Shown here: positions 54,613 to 64,000 of the stretch, in pieces
Position numbering within the stretch: the stretch's first letter is position 1
How the letters are laid out: each line of letters begins with the position of its first letter
Assembly: GCF_040958095.1 (NCBI RefSeq)
Contig: NC_091228.1
Span: 14,229,481 to 14,293,480 of the forward strand
DNA length: 64,000 nt
Source of the DNA: Procambarus clarkii
Lineage: Eukaryota; Arthropoda; Malacostraca; Decapoda; Cambaridae
Direction of reading: 5' to 3'
Program-made: the position numbers and the translations under genes
The notes under the pieces: model-generated
Told to the model about the DNA's origin: nothing
Database searches by the model: none
Seen by the model: only the letters and a program-made list of their open reading frames with translations

Positions 54613-55634
54613 CTATTGAGCGTAGAAGCGTGGAGCCTCACAGATGACGCGCCTCAGGTGGAAACACGAGGAATCGTGCCAAGTGACTCCATCGTTATAA
54701 TGGTTGTTTAACACCGCCAGACAGTCCTCGTTGCCTTCATCGTTGTCTGGTTGTGGCAGTCCTCGCCTGGGGAAGAGTAGTGGTAGTCAAGGCCATGATC
54801 ATTACCAGTCAACACCAATAGAGTTGTTTACCATCAACAAACTAGTTCTCACCTGCCAGTGCTAGACCAGTTAGAGTAAGGAGAGGAAGTGCCAGATAAC
54901 CACGACCAAGACCTCGAGTTACGCTTGTTGCCGCTCGTCCAGATGTCGCTGATGTAGTCTGAAATATAACATTTCATTACGTCCAAGTAAGTCACGCAAG
55001 GCCAAGTTAAACACCAAGACCAGCTTGTCAACTTACGTGCAATCATGAACCTGGAAATTAACTCTTGCTTCCTGTTACTTTCAATAATGACGGCCTGGAA
55101 GCCGTTGCCAAGGCCAGAGCAGTAATAGGTAGCTTGCTCCCAGGTGTAGAGTCGACCAGAGTCGTGACACCATGAGAAGTGATACGCTCTGCCATCTTCT
55201 ACCTCGTCAACCTGACAATTAGGAATATACATTATGTGGAGGATCATGTTAAGTACCATTTAACCTTAAAACTGCTATATCTAAGGATAAAACCTTACCA
55301 GGGGTTTAGCAGCATGGTTGCACAGAGATGAAGTTGGGCGGAAGGTAAAGGGAGGTAGTAGTGGAGATACTTTCTGATCCTGAGGAATGAAGACCTCAGG
55401 CTGGCTTGGTAGTTGTGGCTGAACAAACACCGGTTGTTGGGGTGGTAGTTGTGGGAAGGGTTGATGTGGTTGGATGGGGCTGCCTTCAGATACGAAGACG
55501 TTTCCAGTTGAGGTAACGAATGGCCTGTCAACAGTGACTCCCAAGATGGCGGGAGCAGCGTCGTTCCTAATGAAGTACTGGGCCCAGGATGGCATCACTG
55601 CCGCTGCCATTACCAGAAATATTATGGCAGTCAT
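54613..55634 (-). CDS. Secreted C-type lectin-domain protein, 256 aa, four coding exons
   Basis: Exons on the minus strand: 55,634-55,299, 55,211-55,037, 54,958-54,853, 54,766-54,613 (stop TAG). All three introns are GT-AG (donors GTAAGG, GTAAGT, GTGAGA) and short (78-87 bp). The spliced frame is 257 codons including stop. Residues 1-19 are a signal peptide (MTAIIFLVMAAAVMPSWAQ). About 45-95 is Pro/Gln-rich (PHQPFPQLPPQQPVFVQPQ). The CTLD runs from about 104 to 250: YHFSW, YTWEQATYYC, QAVIIES, DIWTSGN, WSWLSG, NWS, LPQPDN, EDCLAV, VTWHD, VICE. QPD is the galactose-type Ca/sugar signature, with WHD in place of the usual WND. There are six Cys; the two canonical pairs are YYC-VIC and EDC-SSC, and SLC plus SWC could form a third. 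ATG follows directly on a splice acceptor (CTAATTACAG), implying an upstream non-coding exon. Likely a secreted lectin, role in recognition/immunity inferred from the family. Confidence 0.92.
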
Positions 55635-55639
55635 CTGTA

Positions 55640-55811
55640 ATTAGAGTAACATTCGAAATTTTTTTTAATAAACGCAGTTATAACAATAGTAGCTGTGAAG
55701 GGGAAGTTCAGTGGGGCCGAGCAGTTTAAAACCGACAACTAACGTTACCTTATGTTAATTTATGATTTCACTTGGGGAAGAAGAAGAAGTAACATTACAA
55801 AAGTTAAAGCA

Positions 55812-55843
<32 letters not shown>

Positions 55844-57839
55844 GTATGCTTCTTTAAATCTAGTCTAAATATATTAAACTAGTTAAAGATTTGAGCAGTA
55901 AAGTTCCATAAAGAAAACATTGCTCGACATAGCTATCTAATGTTCACAGTAATCAATCATGTTTAAGAGATTCAACTTTTCCAGCTAGAAGTTTTCATTG
56001 ACTTTTGCACTATTGTCAGAAATCTATGTTATAGACCTGATCTCTGGCCCAGGAAATTACAAGAGCACGTTCAAAGCAAAATTTCAGCGCCAATGGGTCT
56101 GATCCCATCAGCTTGATCACTAAAATGCATGCAATGAGAATCTAATTAAAAATATTTACCTGCCCCTCTCCCCAGCCTCTTGTATTTAAGTTAACGTGTC
56201 TAATGTTAAGCCTTGAATACTATAGGCGAGGTTTGGTTCTCTGTCTGGGTATACGCTTGGTTGGACAAGTTACTGTACATCATGACGAGTGTCGTGTTAG
56301 TTTAATACAATCACGTGCTATTTGCATAAACTTTCGGTAGAGGGCAAAGTTGCCGATCTTTCATAACCCTAGAAAGCTTCAACGGATATGGAGAGACTAA
56401 TTCCATGCATATCACTTTCCAGTAAGCACGCTCGTCCATACGTAACAGTGAATCATTGCTGAATTCAGGGTGCCCATATCGTTGGGCCCAAGAACATTTG
56501 AAGCTTTACGAATCATTTTGAGCGAAGTGAAATGAGTACACTTTCAATCTAAGCTTCATTTCATGGATCAGTTTTCTGCAATGTCTGTCTTTCAGGTAAG
56601 CACAGATATATTTATAAAATGTTTGGGGTGTGCCGGGTGATAAAGCCATGGTTCAGTAGTTTCATGTAATAGTCGTTACACCATCCTAATCATAACCCCC
56701 CCCCCCCAAAAGTAAATTTAAAGCTTTAATATAGCAACTTTCAGAAACTGCGATGATATCCGTTTCATGCAGCAGGAACCACCAGCAGGTAAATTTTTAT
56801 TAGTTATGTCCGTACATAAACACTAGTGTAGCGTTTCAAGCACTACAATCTTTAAGACGGACAAGTATTTAATATCAAGTCAAAGTTAGACGGATGCAAG
56901 AGCGAAATTGTGTATACTTAACATGTATAGCATTAGCAAATACTGTCTACTTGCAGCCACTCTAGATATAAGGGTAGCCATCTTCATTGTGATAGACAAG
57001 AGGATTGGAGGAGGGGGGGGGGGGGACGAGTTTGACAAGTCATTCTGTAATTTAAATTCAATTTGTTTTAAATTAAGTAACCGTTTATGCAACTTAAGTG
57101 AAATAAGGAGTCATACCTCACAGCACAGAGGGTATGTTGAATTACAAACTTTCTTGCAACACCCGTCACGTTAACTGCTCTGCAATTTAGTTAATTTGGA
57201 GGGTCCTCAAAAAGATTTAACTGCTCAGGCCAGCACTTGGCATGTAATGAATTTGAGCCAAGCGATTAATTCAGCTTTAAAGTCATGACCGATTAGATTT
57301 TTTCCTGTACAAGTTACAGCATTTTAATAGCAGGTTCCCATGCGACACATTTTACGTACCGCTTACTCAAGCAACTTAAAGCTTGCTGTGTTGAGAGGGT
57401 AAATACCAACTAAAAGTTTAGTTGCCATTCAAGAACCACTTCGATTCAAATAGAGCATTTAGGAATTTTATTACAGTTATAGAAGAGATTAAAAGATCTT
57501 ACTCGGATTTTTCACAGACTTAACACTAATGGTAGTTTAAATTAATTTAAGACACGATATTTTAATAGAAAAGAAATTAAGTAAGGATATCAAATAGCTA
57601 GTGATTGTTTAATTTATAACGGTGTGACTTCTCAGGACGTTACCAGTTTGGTCATGATGGCAATAAAAAAATTTTTTTTTACATTAACTATTATGGAATA
57701 CGTTTATCAATACAAAATCTAACATAATACTTGTTATGTTACTTAAAAAAGAATAATCCAAATGAACATAAAACATAACTCATACTACAACAAAACTTTA
57801 CATAATAATACAAACCTTCGCTATAATACAACGTCTTAC
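55640..57839 (-). other. First intron of the lectin gene (inferred)
   Basis: About 2.2 kb between the leader-exon donor (57,839) and the acceptor before the ATG (55,635). Non-coding; holds an A-run at about 55,820-55,841, a G-run at 57,013-57,024 and AT-rich DNA. No other gene seen on either strand. Confidence 0.55.
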
Positions 57840-57860
57840 TGTGAAGGTGAGGATGTAACT
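57840..57860 (-). other. Non-coding leader exon of the lectin gene (predicted)
   Basis: TCAGTT initiator at 57,862-57,857 places the start at A 57,860. The exon would end at 57,840 before GTAAGA. It would splice to the acceptor abutting the ATG at 55,634. Predicted only; no transcript evidence. Confidence 0.55.
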
Positions 57861-57960
57861 GACACACCACGTTGCCAGCTCCCACTTTTATACTCACCAC
57901 ACTGCTTCTCATTGGTTAATAATGTCTGCTGCAACAGTTCCTTCTTGGCATGTAATTGGC
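57857..57960 (-). promoter_or_regulatory. Lectin gene core promoter: CCAAT boxes, TATA, Inr
   Basis: On the minus strand, TATAAAAG (57,892-57,885) lies 32 bases from the Inr adenine of TCAGTT (57,860), the canonical arthropod spacing. Inverted CCAAT boxes (ATTGG on plus) are at 57,911-57,915 and 57,955-57,959. Confidence 0.7.
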
Positions 57961-58027
57961 TACTCCTCAACAGGGGTCCAAAACGATAGTTACTCTTGCT
58001 GCTACGACCATAAGATGTAAGTTGTTA

Positions 58028-58073
58028 GTTGCCGCTGCCAGAAGTGGCCAGTTGCTGCTGCCAGAAGAGGCCA
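58028..58073. repeat. 23-bp tandem duplication
   Basis: GTTGCCGCTGCCAGAAG.GGCCA occurs twice in direct succession with two differences. Confidence 0.8.
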
Positions 58074-58501
58074 TTAACAATATCAACAATGCAGGCAAGG
58101 GCCACTTAACCCCATAACTAACCGAACATTACTTGATCTCCTTCACTGTTATGTAGATTTTGTTTATATATTTATTATTTATAATCAATTACCTTATTGT
58201 TAATTACAACATAGATATGAAGAAGAGAGGGATGAGAGGAAGACTTGCGCTCTTAAGACAGACAGACACTCACAGAGTGCTCACTTGGCTCTGGGCGGAG
58301 GCGGACGTGTCGCCTGTGAGTTCCTGGTTTACTGACCCGTGGTAGTTCGTGTTCGTGAGCAGACCCTTGGGGCCGTGGCGGCTGGAGGGATGGCAGCCCC
58401 CTGGCGGACCCCCTCCCCTCTGTGAAGCGAAAGGGGTACCATTGGCCTAGAATTTACTGGCCCAGCATCTTACCCGGCAGTTGAAGTGGTCATGTTGCAA
58501 T

Positions 58502-60037
58502 ATGTTGCGGGTGGATGTGGCATCTGTGTGCGGCGTTCAACTTGTATCCGGGCATCGAGTTGTTGTGAAATTCTGCTCCACGGCTGTGTATCGTGACTTT
58601 GTGGATCGCTATGACAGGAGGATGTTTACTCTGCCTGAGGGTTGTGATTCAGTAGAAGTGTCGGACAGGTGCAGTGAGACTACCTATGTGGCAGCTCATG
58701 GTGCTCCCTTTGAGTTCCCGGACTCCCATCTCCAGCGACACTTTACCCAGTATGGGCGGGTCTTGAGTGTCCCGATGAGTGCAGTCTCCTTCAGGCAGTG
58801 GAAGGGTATCCCGAATTGGACCCGCACTGTGGCGCTGCACTTGAACACCCCATCCCTTCATCTTTCCTACTTCTGGGCTTCATGGTACACGTATTCTATG
58901 GGTGTTAGCCCCAGACTTGTTTCCGGTGCAGACTGTCAGGCGATCAGGCTGCGGGTTGTGATGCAAGCTGGGTCGGGCCTTCAGGGAGGAGGACTTTTCC
59001 CCGTTGGCAGTCCTGGACTTGTCAGGAGGTGTTGCTGTGATGAGTGCTACTTCCCATTCGTCTGTTGCCCCATTGCCGGTCTCTGATGCCAGCCTCGATG
59101 TGACTGGGGGTGTATGCATCGGGGTGATAGATAGTGCATCCCCGGCTCCCGCACCTCAGCCACCTTCCTGCCCTGTCTCATGTCCCGTCTCCAGTCGAGT
59201 CTCCAGTTGTGTCTCCTGTGGTGTGTGGTCTCGTGTCCCCGGTCATCCAGCCTGCGCCCCGGCCTGTCCAAGAGATCGCTGAGAGCGTTGAGTCTATCTC
59301 CACCTCGTGGTGAGGCCTGGGACGACGTCCGGGATTTTGGGGACTCCGGAAGCTTGTCTTCTGTGGATGGTGATGTGGAGGACGATGTTGGAGTGCCTGC
59401 TGCTCCTGTGGGCCGTGTTGCAATGGTGATTGGTGGTGGGACTATTACCTAGCCCTGGTTCTGTGTCTTCTCCAGCTGCCTCTGCTTCTCCGGCTGTTGG
59501 TTCCCTGGGTTGGAAGGGTGTGGCAGGAGAGGGTGGGGACTTGGTGCTGGTTCTTAAGAAAGATTCTGTTCTGGCGGCCCCCGTGTCTCTGGCGTTCATA
59601 TCTGTAACCTTCCGCGCATCTGCCCTCGATGATGCCGACTGCTGCACAGCTGCCATCTGTTCAGTCGCCTTATGTTACTCCGCCCCCCTGTGGTGTCGGC
59701 CCCCTGCACCACAGGGGAGTGGTGCAGGGTTGGTTGTGTGCAGGGTGTAGTTGTCTCCCCTGCGACTCTGGCTGCTATGTTGCCGCCCTCTGTTCGATCG
59801 GCCCCTGTGCTCCAGCCCCTTATGGTTCCACCGTCTGCGCCGACGAGCTCTGTGCGACCTCTTCCCGTCACCTCCGCTCTCGTGGTGGAAGGCGCCGAGC
59901 TGGATGGTCCTGACTTAATGCATCGACCTCGAGGATCACGTAGTCACGTTAACGTGTCTGCAGAATTGTGGGCTTGGTGGGATACATATACGAAGAAGTA
60001 CCCGCGGCGTCTATATCATAAATATGAGGATGATTAA
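58502..60037 (+). pseudogene. ORF1/zinc-knuckle protein of a retroelement, several frameshifts
   Basis: From ATG 58,502 (MLRVDVASV) the frame contains VVVKFCSTAVYRDFVDRY, then YVAAHGAPFEFPD and the HFTQYGRVLSV block. This is the RRM-like/ORF1 arrangement I associate with ORF1 proteins of LINEs (the 'V.GLPFEVP...L...G.V' pattern). About 58,885-58,960 in the next frame gives CFRCRLSGDQAAGC, a CCHC zinc knuckle. The C-terminal part, frame 59,672-60,037, is Pro/Ser/Val-rich and ends with SAELWAWWDTYTKKYPRRLY before TAA. At least two frameshifts and one stop separate these parts. RNA-binding is inferred from the knuckle. Confidence 0.55.
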
Positions 60038-60333
60038 CTGTGTGTGTGATTCTTGTTTTGTGTTCCTTTATTTCTTTATTTGTTTTGATGTGCTCTGGGC
60101 TACGGGTTATTTTTTGTGTTTCTTACCTGGTTCTTGTTGGGCTATAGTGCTCTGCTGTTTTTGCTTTTCTGACTGTATTTCATTGTAACATATGTTTATG
60201 TTACCAATTTGTGTTTTGTACAACTTTTGTCTGTGAATATTCCTGTTGTAACGTTTGTTCCTGTGTTTCTTGCCTTGACAATGTGATTGATGATGTTGAT
60301 GTTTTTCTATTGTTGTATTTGTGTTTTCCCAAA

Positions 60334-60339
60334 TAAAAC
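60334..60339 (+). terminator. Poly(A) signal AATAAA
   Basis: CCAAATAAAACG followed within about 10 bases by an A-run. It marks the 3' end of the ORF1-like element. Confidence 0.6.
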
Positions 60340-60464
60340 GAAAAAAAATGTCTTTGGCCCAAAGGAATGACCTTTCTGGAACCCAGGTCACAAGTTCACT
60401 ATTGTAGCTACTATTTGTGATAGAACAGACACATGCGTCTATACTAGCCAGTTTATTAGATATC

Positions 60465-62212
60465 TACCCCCTCACTGTCTGGCCCTTTGCCGCCGTGAGG
60501 GGGCTTGGTGGGCAGCTGCCAGAGTGTGATGCTCCGTGGGTCAGTCCTCTGTCCTTTTGCAGCCTTATGCTCCTGCTGCTGCCTTTACCAATTTTGCCAG
60601 ACCCCTTTTCCTTTTCCTCGTGTTTCATTGTTCTCCTCCCTCTTCTCCTATCAAATTGTCATTTCCTGCTGACCTTTTGCCTGTTTTGATTATTCTTTCA
60701 ATATTCTTTTGTTTTGACGCCCGGGTGTTTGAGGAGGCATACTCTTGCACCCGTAGAACTGTAGTAACCAACGTCTCGAGCGAGGGGACCCTTTTATTGT
60801 CAACCCTCCTTTTGTCACTGAACCCGCTCTCGACGAACTCACGGTTCTTAAGGTGGCATTTGTGGGGCGTATACTCACGGCGCACCCCTGGGGGGGCCCC
60901 GGCAAGATTGGCGGTAGCTTCTTGTTGGGTGTCCTGCCTCTAATTGTGGCTCCATGGTGGGTGTGGTGGGGCACATTCGTGAATGAAAGCTTTTCCTCAT
61001 TTACATGACAGATAATGTTTCAATTGTACCTTCTCAGGCTCGTTGGGTGGGCGACCAAGCCCCCGAGTCGGACTGTGTTGGAAGACCAGGTCCTGTAGCC
61101 CCCGTTGCATTGGGCCCCGACGACCTGACTAATTCCCTCAGCTCCCCTCCCTCCTCTGCGGTAGGGTCGAGTCCCCAGCCCCAAGTGGTAACCACCTCGT
61201 CCCCTGGCACGGCTTCGTCTCTCATTGTGACTACTGGGCCTTTTATCCCCATCTCTCTCTGGGGGTTCTCAACGCCGTCCCCGCCACGGCGCACTCGCAC
61301 GATCCCTTCCCGTAATAACACTTACAACGCCTTGTTTGGTCCCGCTACGTGGGCTAAATGCTTTGATCTCCACCATCTGGATTCTACTCCTCCTGACGAT
61401 TTCTCCCTCCATAAACACCTTGTTAATTCCGTAGAATCCTCTGTTACTTGTAACTCCACCAGTTACGGTATGCATGTCGTCGCTGCTCCTTCTTAGGATG
61501 CAGCTACTTGCTTAAGCACTTTGTCCTGTATTGGAGAGATCCTTGTTCTTGTCTCCAAAAACGCTCAGTTAAATGCCAGTGTTGGCACTGTTCTCCTTCC
61601 ACACCATGTTGCAACTGGTGTTCGGGATCTCAAAGATTGCCATGAGGATATTAAACATATCCTTTAAGTCCAAGGCCATTCCTCCAGGAGGACACGTTTA
61701 TTCGACCCTTTCGTGTTCGCCGCCGTCAGCCCCTTCGAGTTGTAAAAATCGCCTTTGATAGTAGGTCCCTTCTGCCCTCTATTATTCTTGCTGGTGCCAG
61801 ATGCTCCGTTCAGGACTGAATTCCCTCTCCTAAACTTTGCAATAAGTGTTGGAAGTTTGGGCACGGTGTCCACAAATGCACCAATACTGTGTATCTGTGC
61901 CCCATGTGTGGGGACGATAGTCATTCTAAGTCCGAGTGTACTTCTCCCCAGGCTCGCTGCCTCAATTGCGGTGATGCCCACCCTACCTTCTCACGCCCCA
62001 TGTATGCACTAAAACTCGAGGAAGCCGTCCTCAACTTGAAGCACCGTGATCGTCTGTCTTTTCCTGAAGCGAAACGTCAAGTTCGTTGTCTCAGCCCTTT
62101 CGCGGGCGTCTCCAATGCTCGCGTGTTGCGTTCTACCTCTCCTCGTCCTTCCCATCTTCCTCAGTCTCATAACCGTTTCCAGGCCTTAAACCCGACCACA
62201 CCCACCACCTCC
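60465..62212 (+). pseudogene. LINE A5: 5' UTR and ORF1, plus strand, decayed
   Basis: The 5' UTR (60,465-61,000) matches the reverse complement of the A1 5' UTR (GCCGTGAGGGGGCTTGGTGG, then GTGTGATGCTCC). ORF1 follows: 61,005-61,496 carries FGPATWAKCFDLHHL and PPDDFSLHKHL, then a TAG at 61,494. Further stops and shifts follow. Zinc knuckles 2 and 3 are readable at about 61,900-62,000 (CPMCGDDSHSKSEC, CLNCGDAHPTFSRP, the last Cys lost). The copy stops at about 62,212 in the ORF1 C-terminus, where a minus-strand LINE tail begins. More diverged from A1/A2 than they are from each other. Confidence 0.82.
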
Positions 62213-62530
62213 TTGAGGTTACCTTGAGGTTACCTTGAGGTGCTTCTGGGGCTTAGCGTCCCCGCGGCCCGGTCGTCGACCAGGCCTCCTGGTTGCTGGA
62301 CTGATCAACCAGGCTGTTGGACGCGGCTGCTCGCAGCCTGACGTATGAGTCACAGCCTGGATGATCAGTTATCCTTTGGAGGTGCTTATCCAGTTCTCTC
62401 TTGAACACTGTGAGGGGATTGCCAGTTATGCCCCTTATGTGTAGCGGAAGCGTGTTGAACAGTCTCGGGCCTCTGATGTTGATAGAGTTCTCTCTCAGAG
62501 TACCTGTTGCACCTCTGCTTTTCAACTCTG
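62213..62530 (-). pseudogene. LINE tail (C-like), RT C-terminus and ACCTCAAGGT-type end
   Basis: Frame 62,525-62,253 gives the RT C-terminal block: INIRGPRLFNTLPLHIRGIT, then FKRELDKHLQRI and RAAASNSLVDQS. The 3' end is three units of CCTTGAGGTTA (62,213-62,243 on plus), a common decapod LINE tail. Related to the 33.7-34.0 kb LINE C end. It interrupts A5 on the opposite strand. Confidence 0.75.
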
Positions 62531-62538
62531 CAGTCAGA

Positions 62539-63006
<468 letters not shown>

Positions 63007-63114
63007 ACACGAGCGCATTTCGTAAAACTTATTACATTTTCAAAGACTTTAGTTCACAAATACACAACTGAATAGAACTTACGCATCTCCGATTTTATAT
63101 CTACATTTGAGTGA

Positions 63115-63262
63115 GGTGGAAGGGGTGATGTGGCATTAACACAAGACAGAACAAGATGTGGTATTAATAGGGTATTAATTTCATCAACACAAGACTGAAC
63201 AAGAGTATTAATAGGGTATTAATTTCATCATCACAAGACAGAACACGAAACAATGGATATTG
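63115..63262. repeat. Tandem block resembling LINE E coding sequence
   Basis: (TA)GGTATTAATTTCATCA.CACAAGAC is repeated about three times and ends ACACGAAACAATGGATAT. The text matches LINE E where it codes STQDRTRNNG. It lies 3' of PLE-2. Confidence 0.55.
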
Positions 63263-63284
63263 AATAGAAGTGTTTGTAGAAAGC

Positions 63285-63936
63285 CTATTGGTCCATATTT
63301 CTTGATGCTTCTATATTGGAGCGGAGTCTTGAGGTGGGTAGAATATAGTTGTGCAATAATTGGCTGTTGATTGCTGGTGTTGACTTCTTGATGTGTAGTG
63401 CCTCGCAAACGTCAAGCCGCCTGCTATCGCTGTATCTATCGATGATTTCTGTGTTGTTTACTAGGATTTCTCTGGCGATGGTTTGGTTGTGGGAAGAGAT
63501 TATATGTTCCTTAATGGAGCCCTGTTGCTTATGCATCGTTAAACGCCTAGAAAGAGATGTTTTTGTCTTGCCTATATACTGGGTTTTTTGGAGCTTACAG
63601 TCCCCAAGAGGGCATTTGAAGGCATAGACGACGTTAGTCTCTTTTAAAGCGTTCTGTTGTGTGTCTGGAGAGTTTCTCATGAGTAGGCTGGCCGTTTTTC
63701 TGGTTTTATAGTAAATCGTCAGTTGTATCCTCTGATTTTTGTCTGTAGGGATAACGTTTCTATTAACAATATCTTTCAGGACCCTTTCCTCCGTTTTATG
63801 AGCTGTGGAAAAGAAGTTCCTGTAAAATAGTCTAATAGGGGGTATAGGTGTTGTGTTAGTTGTCTCTTCAGAGGTTGCATGGCTTTTCACTTTCCTTCTT
63901 ATGATGTCTTCGACGAAACCATTGGAGAAGCCGTTT
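63285..63936 (-). pseudogene. Penelope-like element fragment (PLE-2): linker and GIY-YIG endonuclease
   Basis: The frame is open from about 63,936 to the stop at 63,285 (about 216 codons, with no ATG at its start). Linker: IPPIRLFYRNFFSTAHKT. GIY-YIG nuclease: NVVYAFKCPLGDC, with the Cys-containing insert typical of Neptune-type PLEs. Then QYIGKTKTSLSRRLTMHKQQ with the catalytic Arg, IKEHIISSHNQ, CEALHIKKSTPAINSQ with the catalytic Glu and Asn. All hallmark residues of the nuclease are present. The RT is missing: at 63,936 the sequence switches abruptly to another PLE piece on the plus strand. The C-terminal end is intact, followed by a 3' UTR. Confidence 0.88.
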
Positions 63937-64000
63937 CACTTACGAGATGGAAAAGGATGGGAAGCTGCCCTTTCTAGATGTAACAGTCATGGAAAAGGGC
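63936..64000 (+). pseudogene. Penelope-like element fragment (PLE-3), RT thumb, cut by the window edge
   Basis: The plus strand reads FTYEMEKDGKLPFLDVTVME, which in PLE-1 is on the minus strand at about 32,065-32,010. It begins where PLE-2 ends, so the two fragments lie head to head. Continuation lies outside the window. Confidence 0.8.

Larger units (their letters stand above)
58380..60350 (+). mobile_element. Retroelement encoding only an ORF1-like protein, with poly(A) end
   Basis: A GC-rich body from about 58,380 carries the degraded ORF1 frames and then an AT-rich 3' UTR. AATAAA is at about 60,334, followed by an A-run (AAAACGAAAAAAAATG). No RT is found before A5 starts at about 60,465. 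This is either a retro-copied mRNA or a LINE/non-autonomous element reduced to ORF1. Its 5' end is not defined. Confidence 0.55.

Overview
This window looks like nuclear DNA of a decapod crustacean, most likely a freshwater crayfish or a relative. The reasons are the density of retrotransposons, the LINE 3' tails that I associate with decapod genomes (units based on ACCTTGAGGT and on CAACTAGGTGAGTAC), the long CA/AT microsatellites and a spliced arthropod-type C-type lectin gene. The species assignment is inference. Nothing resembles a bacterial operon, CRISPR array, rRNA locus or viral genome.

Layout. 1-9 kb: a partial acidic ORF at the left edge, a foldback element with about 62-bp terminal inverted repeats, a tRNA-derived SINE, a minisatellite of about 0.86 kb with a 33-bp unit, a 5'-truncated LINE with a 378-aa reverse transcriptase ORF, LINE remnants and a piggyBac transposase remnant. 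9.7-19.9 kb: a GC-rich promoter-like block, then non-coding DNA full of TAATTA and AACGTAA motifs. This is split by a full-length LINE ('LINE A', copy A1, 11,890-18,188) flanked by a perfect 14-bp target-site duplication. 20-25.8 kb: CA microsatellites and pieces of a CR1/Jockey-like LINE ('LINE B') on both strands. 26-29.6 kb: a second TAATTA/AACGTAA-rich block on the minus strand, with its own promoter-like CCAAT region. 29.7-36 kb: a LINE B endonuclease fragment containing a foldback, a diverged tandem repeat with a period near 121 bp, a 5'-truncated Penelope-like element (PLE), and two pieces of 'LINE C'. 36.9-53.7 kb: a stack of LINE A copies. A2 (39,472-45,764, with a complete ORF2) is inserted inside the older copy A3 with a perfect 11-bp TSD, and degraded copy A4 abuts the truncated A3. 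53.7-57.9 kb: twin hairpins, then a five-exon secreted C-type lectin gene on the minus strand with a TATA/Inr promoter. 58.4-64 kb: a decayed ORF1-type retroelement, a LINE A gag fragment (A5), a LINE tail, a large inverted repeat around (AT)n, and two PLE fragments meeting head to head near 63,936.

How it works together. The only convincing host gene is the lectin, and almost everything else is mobile DNA. LINE A is the most recently active family. A1 and A2 ORF2s have the same length and differ at roughly 15 residues by eye, and A1 and A2 have precise TSDs. Even so, each copy carries at least one lesion: A1 has a nonsense codon in ORF2 and a 1-bp shift in ORF1, and A2 has a 2-bp shift in ORF1.

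Limits. All alignments were made by eye. Family names rest on motif recognition, and boundaries marked approximate are good to about 10-30 bp.
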